DNA of 64,000 nucleotides, taken from positions 145,915,559 to 145,979,558 of the forward strand of contig CP136066.1 of NCBI GenBank assembly GCA_032622095.1, written 5' to 3'. Source of the stretch: Siphonodentalium dalli (taxonomy: Eukaryota; Mollusca; Scaphopoda; Gadilida; Siphonodentaliidae). The notes under the pieces are model-generated. The model did no database searches. It had not been told where the DNA came from and was given only the letters and a program-made list of their open reading frames with translations. A program made the position numbers and the translations under genes. Shown one piece after another: positions 56,715 through 64,000 of the stretch (positions within the stretch are counted from its first letter, which is position 1; each line of letters starts with the position of its first letter).

Positions 56715-59700
56715 TTGGTGTTTATTGTCATTTTAGTCAATAGTACACCAAGTCTGTTTCCTCATGTATATTGTAGATTTTCCTATCATTGTCATTTCAT
56801 AGCAGAAGTTAGTGACACAATCCTTAATAGAATGCCAACATATGCATGGGCTCCTTTATACACTCATTCGATGAAACCTAGGTCCATTGTAGGGCGATAA
56901 CCAATCACAAATTGAAATTTACATTCTATATGAGTGACGTTTTACGTGAGTCTCCTTGACTTTCATGGTCTCTTTCCTCATATAGAATGTAAAATCAGTT
57001 TTAGTTGTCATTATATAGCTGATGTTGGTAGAATAATCATTTATTTCATGTGGAATGGTCAATGTGCCCCCTTTAGGCATTTAGCTGGGTAAACCTGGGG
57101 TGTCATTTTTTGTTCATTGGTGTTTATTGTCATTTTAGTCAATAGTACACCAAGTCTGTTTCCTCATGATATATTGTAGATTTTCCTATCACTGTCATTT
57201 CATAGCAGAAGTTAGTGACACAATCCTTAATAGCATGCCAACATATCAATGGGCTCCTTTATACACTCATTCGATGAAACCTAGGTCCATTGTAGGGCGA
57301 TAACCAATCACAAATAGAAATTTACATTCTATATGAGTGACGTTTTACATGAGTCTCCTTGACTCTCATGGTCTCTTTCTCATATAGAATGTAAAATCAG
57401 TTTTAGTTGTCATTATATAGCTGATGTTGGTAGAATAATCATTTATTTCATGTTGAATGGTCAATGTGGCCCCTTTAGGCACTTAGCTGCGTAAACCTGG
57501 GGTGTTATTTTTTGTTCATTGGTGTTTATTGTCATTTTAGTCAATAGTACACCAAGTCTGTTTACTCATGTATATTGTAGATTTTCCTATCATTGTCATT
57601 TCATAGCAGAAGTTAGTGACACAATCCTTAATAGCATGCCAACATATCAATGGGCTCCTTTAATAGCTTTATACACTCATTCGATGAAACCTAGGTCCAT
57701 TGTAGGGCGATAACCAATCACAATTTGAAATTTACATTCTATATGAGTGACGTTTTACGTGAGTCTCCTTGACTCTCATGGTCTCTTTCCTCATATAGAA
57801 TGTAAAATCAGTTTTAGTTGTCATTATATAGCTGATGTTGGTAGAATAATCATTTATTTCATGTGGAATGGTCAATGTGCCCCCTTTAGGCATTTAGCTG
57901 GGTAAACCTGGGTGTCATTTTTTGTTCATTGGTGTTTATTGTCATTTTAGTCAATAGTACACCAAGTCTGTTTCCTCATGATATATTGTAGATTTTCCTA
58001 TCACTGTCATTTCATAGCAGAAGTTAGTGACACAATCCTTAATAGCATACCAACATATCAATGGGCTCCTTTATACACTCATTCGATGAAACCTAGGTCC
58101 ATTGTAGGGCGATAACCAATAACAAATTGAAATATACATTCTATATGAGTGACGTTTTACGTGAGTCTCCTGGACTCTCATGGTCTCTTTCCTCATATAG
58201 AATGTAAAATCAGTTTTAGTTGTCATTATATAGCTGATGTTGGTAGAATAATCATTTATTTCATGTGGAATGGTCAATGTGCCCCCTTTAGGCACTTAGC
58301 TGCGTAAACCTGGGGTGTTATTTTTTGTTCATTGGTGTTTATTGTCATTTTAGTCAATAGTACACCAAGTCTGTTTCCTCATGTATATTGTAGATTTTCC
58401 TATCATTGTCATTTCATAGCAGAAGTTAGTGACACAATCCTTAATAGCATGCCAACATACCAATGGGCTCCTTTAATTGATTTATACACTCATTCGATGA
58501 AACCTAGGTCCATTGTAGGGCGATAACCAATCACAAATTGAAATTTACATTCTATATGAGTGACGTTTTACGTGAGTCTCTTTGACTCTCATGGTCTCTT
58601 TTCTCATATAGAATGTAAAATCAGTTTTAGTTGTCATTATATAGCTGATGTTGGTAGAATAATCATTTATTTCATGTGGAATGGTCAATGTGCCCCCTTT
58701 AGGCACTTAGCTGTGTAAACCCAGGGTGTTATTTTTTGTTCATTGGTGTTTATTGTCATTTTAGTCAATAGTACACCAAGTCTGTTTCCTCATGTATATT
58801 GTAGATTTTCCTATCATTGTCATTTCATAGCAGAAGTTAGTAACACAATCCTTAATAGCATGCCAACATATCAATGGGCTCCTTTATACACTCATTCGAT
58901 GAACCCTAGGTCCATTGTAGGGCGATAACCAATAACAAATTGAAATATACATTCTATATGAATGACGTTTTACGTGAGTCTCCTGGACTCTCATGGTCTC
59001 TTTCCTCATATAGAATGTAAAATCAGTTTTAGTTGTCATTATATAGCTGATGTTGGTAGAATAATCATTTATTTCATGTGGAATGGTCAATGTGCCCCCT
59101 TTAGGCACTTAGCTGCGTAAACCTGGGGTGTTATTTTTTGTTCATTGGTGTTTATTGTCATTTTAGTCAATAGTACACCAAGTCTGTTTCCTCATGTATA
59201 TTGTAGATTTTCCTATCATTGTCATTTTATAGCAGAAGTTAGTGACACAATCCTTAATAGAATGCCAACATATGCATGGGCTCCTTTATACACTCATTCG
59301 ATGAAACCTAGGTCCATTGTAGGGCGATAACCAATCACAAATTGAAATTTACATTCTATATGAGTGACGTTTTACGTGAGTCTCCTTGACTCTCATGGTC
59401 TCTTTCCTCATATAGAATGTAAAATCAGTTTTAGTTGTCATTATATAGCTGATGTTGGTAGAATAATCATTTATTTCATGTGGAATGGTCAATGTGCCCC
59501 CTTTAGGCATTTAGCTGGGTAAACCTGGGGTGTCATTTTTTGTTTATTGGTGTTTATTGTCATTTTAGTCAATAGTACACCAAGTCTGTTTCCTCATGAT
59601 ATATTGTAGATTTTCCTATCACTGTCATTTCATAGCAGAAGCTAGTGACACAATCCTTAATAGCATGCCAACATATCAATGGGCTCCTTTATACACTCAT

Positions 59701-62700
59701 TCGATGAAACCTAGGTCCATTGTAGGGCGATAACCAATCACAAATTGAAATTTACATTCTATATGAGTGACGTTTTACGTGAGTCTCCTTGACTCTCATG
59801 GTCTCTTTCCTCATATAGAATGTAAAATCAGTTTTAGTTGTCATTATATAGCTGATGTTGGTACAATAATCATTTATTTCATGTGGAATGGTCAATGTGC
59901 CCCCTTTAGGCACTTAGCTGTGTAAACCCGGGGTGTTATTTTTTGTTCATTGGTGTTTATTGTCATTTTAGTCAATAGTACACCAAGTCTGTTTCCTCAT
60001 GTATATTGTAGATTTTCCTATCATTGTCATTTCATAGCAGAAGTTAGTAACACAATCCTTAATAGCATGCCAACATATCAATGGGCTCCTTTATACACTC
60101 ATTCGATGAAACCTAGGTCCATTGTAGGGCGATAACCAATAACAAATTGAAATATACATTCTATATGAATGACGTTTTACGTGAGTCTCCTGGACTCTCA
60201 TGGTCTCTTTCCTCATATAGAATGTAAAATCAGTTTTAGTTGTCATTATATAGCTGATGTTGGTAGAATAATCATTTATTTCATGTGGAATGGTCAATGT
60301 GCCCCCTTTAGGCACTTAGCTGCGTAAACCTGGGGTGTTATTTTTTGTTCATTGGTGTTTATTGTCATTTTAGTCAATAGTACACCAAGTCTGTTTCCTC
60401 ATGTATATTGTAGATTTTCCTATCATTGTCATTTCATAGCAGAAGTTAGTGACACAATCCTTAATAGAATGCCAACATATGCATGGGCTCCTTTATACAC
60501 TCATTCGATGAAACCTAGGTCCATTGTAGGGCGATAACCAATCACAAATTGAAATTTACATTCTATATGAGTGACGTTTTACGTGAGTCTCCTTGACTCT
60601 CATGGTCTCTTTCCTCATATAGAATGTAAAATCAGTTTTAGTTGTCATTATATAGCTGATGTTGGTAGAATAATCATTTATTTTATGTGGAATGGTCAAT
60701 GTGCCCCCTTTAGGCATTTAGCTGGGTAAACCTGGGGTGTCATTTTTTGTTCATTGGTGTTTATTGTCATTTTAGTCAATAGTACACCAAGTCTGTTTCC
60801 TCATGATATATTGTAGATTTTCCTATCACTGTCATTTCATAGCAGAAGTTAGTGACACAATCCTTAATAGCATGCCAACATATCAATGGGCTCCTTTATA
60901 CACTCATTCGATGAAACCTAGGTCCATTGTAGGGCGATAACCAATCACAAATAGAAATTTACATTCTATATGAGTGACGTTTTACATGAGTCTCCTTGAC
61001 TCTCATGGTCTCTTTCTCATATAGAATGTAAAATCAGTTTTAGTTGTCATTATATAGCTGTTGTTGGTAGAATAATCATTTATTTCATGTTGAATGGTCA
61101 ATGTGGCCCCTTTAGGCACTTAGCTGCGTAAACCTGGGGTGTTATTTTTTGTTCATTGGTGTTTATTGTCATTTTAGTCAATAGTACACCAAGTCTGTTT
61201 ACTCATGTATATTGTAGATTTTCCTATCATTGTCATTTCATAGCAGAAGTTAGTGACACAATCCTTAATAGCATGCCAACATATCAATGGGCTCCTTTAA
61301 TAGCTTTATACACTCATTCGATGAAACCTAGGTCCATTGTAGGGCGATAACCAATCACAATTTGAAATTTACATTCTATATGAGTGACGTTTTACGTGAG
61401 TCTCCTTGACTCTCATGGTCTCTTTCCTCATATAGAATGTAAAATCAGTTTTAGTTGTCATTATATAGCTGATGTTGGTAGAATAATCATTTATTTCATG
61501 TGGAATGGTCAATGTGCCCCCTTTAGGCATTTAGCTGGGTAAACCTGGGGTGTCATTTTTTGTTCATTGGTGTTTATTGTCATTTTAGTCAATAGTACAC
61601 CAAGTCTGTTTCCTCATGATATATTGTAGATTTTCCTATCACTGTCATTTCATAGCAGAAGTTAGTGACACAATCCTTAATAGCATACCAACATATCAAT
61701 GGGCTCCTTTATACACTCATTCGATGAAACCTAGGTCCATTGTAGGGCGATAACCAATAACAAATTGAAATATACATTCTATATGAGTGACGTTTTACGT
61801 GAGTCTCCTGGACTCTCATGGTCTCTTTCCTCATATAGAATGTAAAATCAGTTTTAGTTGTCATTATATAGCTGATGTTGGTAGAATAATCATTTATTTC
61901 ATGTGGAATGGTCAATGTGCCCCCTTTAGGCACTTAGCTGCGTAAACCTGGGGTGTTATTTTTTGTTCATTGGTGTTTATTGTCAATTTAGTCAATAGTA
62001 CACCAAGTCTGTTTCCTCATGTATATTGTAGATTTTCCTATCATTGTCATTTCATAGCAGAAGTTAGTGACACAATCCTTAATAGCATGCCAACATATCA
62101 ATGGGCTCCTTTAATTGATTTATACACTCATTCGATGAAACCTAGGTCCATTGTAGGGCGATAACCAATCACAAATTGAAATTTACATTCTATATGAGTG
62201 ACGTTTTACGTGAGTCTCCTTGACTCTCATGGTCTCTTTCCTCATATAGAATGTAAAATCAGTTTTAGTTGTCATTATATAGCTGATGTTGGTAGAATAA
62301 TCATTTATTTCATGTGGAATGGTCAATGTGCCCCCTTTAGGCACTTAGCTGTGTAAACCCAGGGTGTTATTTTTTGTTCATTGGTGTTTATTGTCATTTT
62401 AGTCAATAGTACACCAAGTCTGTTTCCTCATGTATATTGTAGATTTTCCTATCATTGTCATTTCATAGCAGAAGTTAGTAACACAATCCTTAATAGCATG
62501 CCAACATATCAATGGGCTCCTTTATACACTCATTCGATGAACCCTAGGTCCATTGTAGGGCGATAACCAATAACAAATTGAAATATACATTCTATATGAA
62601 TGACGTTTTACGTGAGTCTCCTGGACTCTCATGGTCTCTTTCCTCATATAGAATGTAAAATCAGTTTTAGTTGTCATTATATAGCTGATGTTGGTAGAAT

Positions 62701-64000
62701 AATCATTTATTTCATGTGGAATGGTCAATGTGCCCCCTTTAGGCACTTAGCTGCGTAAACCTGGGGTGTTATTTTTTGTTCATTGGTGTTTATTGTCATT
62801 TTAGTCAATAGTACACCAAGTCTGTTTCCTCATGTATATTGTAGATTTTCCTATCATTGTCATTTCATAGCAGAAGTTAGTGACACAATCCTTAATAGAA
62901 TGCCAACATATGCATGGGCTCCTTTATACACTCATTCGATGAAACCTAGGTCCATTGTAGGGCGATAACCAATCACAAATTGAAATTTACATTCTATATG
63001 AGTGACGTTTTACGTGAGTCTCCTTGACTCTCATGGTCTCTTTCCTCATATAGAATGTAAAATCAGTTTTAGTTGTCATTATATAGCTGATGTTGGTAGA
63101 ATAATCATTTATTTCATGTGGAATGGTCAATGTGCCCCCTTTAGGCATTTAGCTGGGTAAACCTGGGTGTCATTTTTTGTTCATTGGTGTTTATTGTCAT
63201 TTTAGTCAATAGTACACCAAGTCTGTTTCCTCATGATATATTGTAGATTTTCCTATCACTGTCATTTCATAGCAGAAGTTAGTGACACAATCCTTAATAG
63301 CATGCCAACATATCAATGGGCTCCTTTATACACTCATTCGATGAAACCTAGGTCCATTGTAGGGCGATAACCAATCACAAATTGAAATTTACATTCTATA
63401 TGAGTGACGTTTTACGTGAGTCTCCTTGACTCTCATGGTCTCTTTCCTCATATAGAATGTAAAATCAGTTTTAGTTGTCATTATATAGCTGATGTTGGTA
63501 CAATAATCATTTATTTCATGTGGAATGGTCAATGTGCCCCCTTTAGGCACTTAGCTGTGTAAACCCGGGGTGTTATTTTTTGTTCATTGGTGTTTATTGT
63601 CATTTTAGTCAATAGTACACCAAGTCTGTTTCCTCATGTATATTGTAGATTTTCCTATCATTGTCATTTCATAGCAGAAGTTAGTAACACAATCCTTAAT
63701 AGCATGCCAACATATCAATGGGCTCCTTTATACACTCATTCGATGAAACCTAGGTCCATTGTAGGGCGATAACCAATAACAAATTGAAATATACATTCTA
63801 TATGAATGACGTTTTACGTGAGTCTCCTGGACTCTCATGGTCTCTTTCCTCATATAGAATGTAAAATCAGTTTTAGTTGTCATTATATAGATGATGTTGG
63901 TAGAATAATCATTTATTTCATGTGGAATGGTCAATGTGCCCCCTTTAGGCACTTAGCTGCGTAAACCTGGGGTGTTATTTTTTGTTCATTGGTGTTTATT

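Larger units (their letters stand above)
53157..64000. repeat. Satellite array, 402-411-bp monomers in a higher-order repeat
   Basis: About 26 full monomers, each recognised by TTGGTGTTTATTGTCATTTT, start at 53481, 53883, 54285, 54687, 55097, 55500, 55911, 56313, 56715, 57117 and so on to 63989. The array begins with a diverged partial copy at about 53157 and runs past the window end. Nine monomer types (A-I) can be told apart by indels and substitutions. The order A-B-C-D-E-F-G-H-I repeats with period 3637 bp (59950 to 63587). An earlier copy has period 2832 bp (53883 to 56715). Every monomer carries a 14-15-bp inverted repeat and a CENP-B-box-like word. Open frames of 61-74 codons are by-products. 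Confidence 0.95.

Noticed and set aside
53481-63952. Series of 61-64-codon plus-strand and 74-codon minus-strand ORFs in the satellite
   Set aside because: They begin with TTG or GTG rather than ATG, overlap on opposite strands, vary by indel between monomers and simply follow the repeat unit, so they are not genes.

Overview
The window looks like a repeat-rich, AT-rich stretch of an animal nuclear genome, most likely a marine lophotrochozoan and probably a bivalve mollusc. The reasons are compositional: many TACATGTA and TAGGCCTA words, many elements starting with GTCCGTCCGTCC-type tracts, and tandem repeats built around GAGTTATGGCCCTTT. There is no bacterial-style operon. No tRNA, rRNA or CRISPR was found, and no conserved host gene was recognised. 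The organism is inferred, not proven.

Layout. 1-5.8 kb: mostly featureless, with a 130-bp palindrome and a complete 745-bp inverted-repeat element (30-bp perfect ends, 10-bp target duplication). 6.0-9.8 kb: a larger element with related ends, carrying a 37-bp minisatellite and, nested in it, a second TIR element (3-bp TTA duplication) that holds a broken, unrecognised gene. 9.8-22 kb: foldback elements, TTAA-flanked MITEs, tandem repeats with GTCCGTCC ends, and a pair of about 0.7-kb inverted arms 2.9 kb apart.

23.0-25.8 kb is the only substantial coding locus. A 535-residue ORF with a retroelement Gag-like domain is followed by a 403-codon reading frame in the -1 phase. The overlap holds an in-phase UUUAAAC heptamer, a 6-nt spacer and a potential H-type pseudoknot (9-bp and 7-bp stems). 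This is the arrangement of programmed -1 frameshifting. No reverse transcriptase, integrase or LTR pair is visible, so the locus is either a non-autonomous retroelement or a Gag-derived gene (PEG10-like in logic). About 0.5 kb downstream are two diverged copies of a hairpin-containing segment.

28-49 kb: hAT-like ends, palindromic MITEs, a possible exon, a 48-residue orphan chromodomain ORF, RTE-like and other tandem repeats, and a 3.3-kb element made largely of GGTTTACC-type palindromic minisatellites. 49.7-53 kb: a TIR element filled with about 155-bp tandem repeats and interrupted by a clear 1.76-kb insertion (4-bp duplication AGAT, 14-bp ends, six internal GTAACGTCAGTCAC repeats). 53.16-64 kb: a satellite array of about 402-411-bp monomers organised into a 9-monomer higher-order repeat (3637 bp). 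A 7-monomer version (2832 bp) contains a chimeric monomer that marks an 805-bp unequal-exchange deletion. The array runs off the end of the window.
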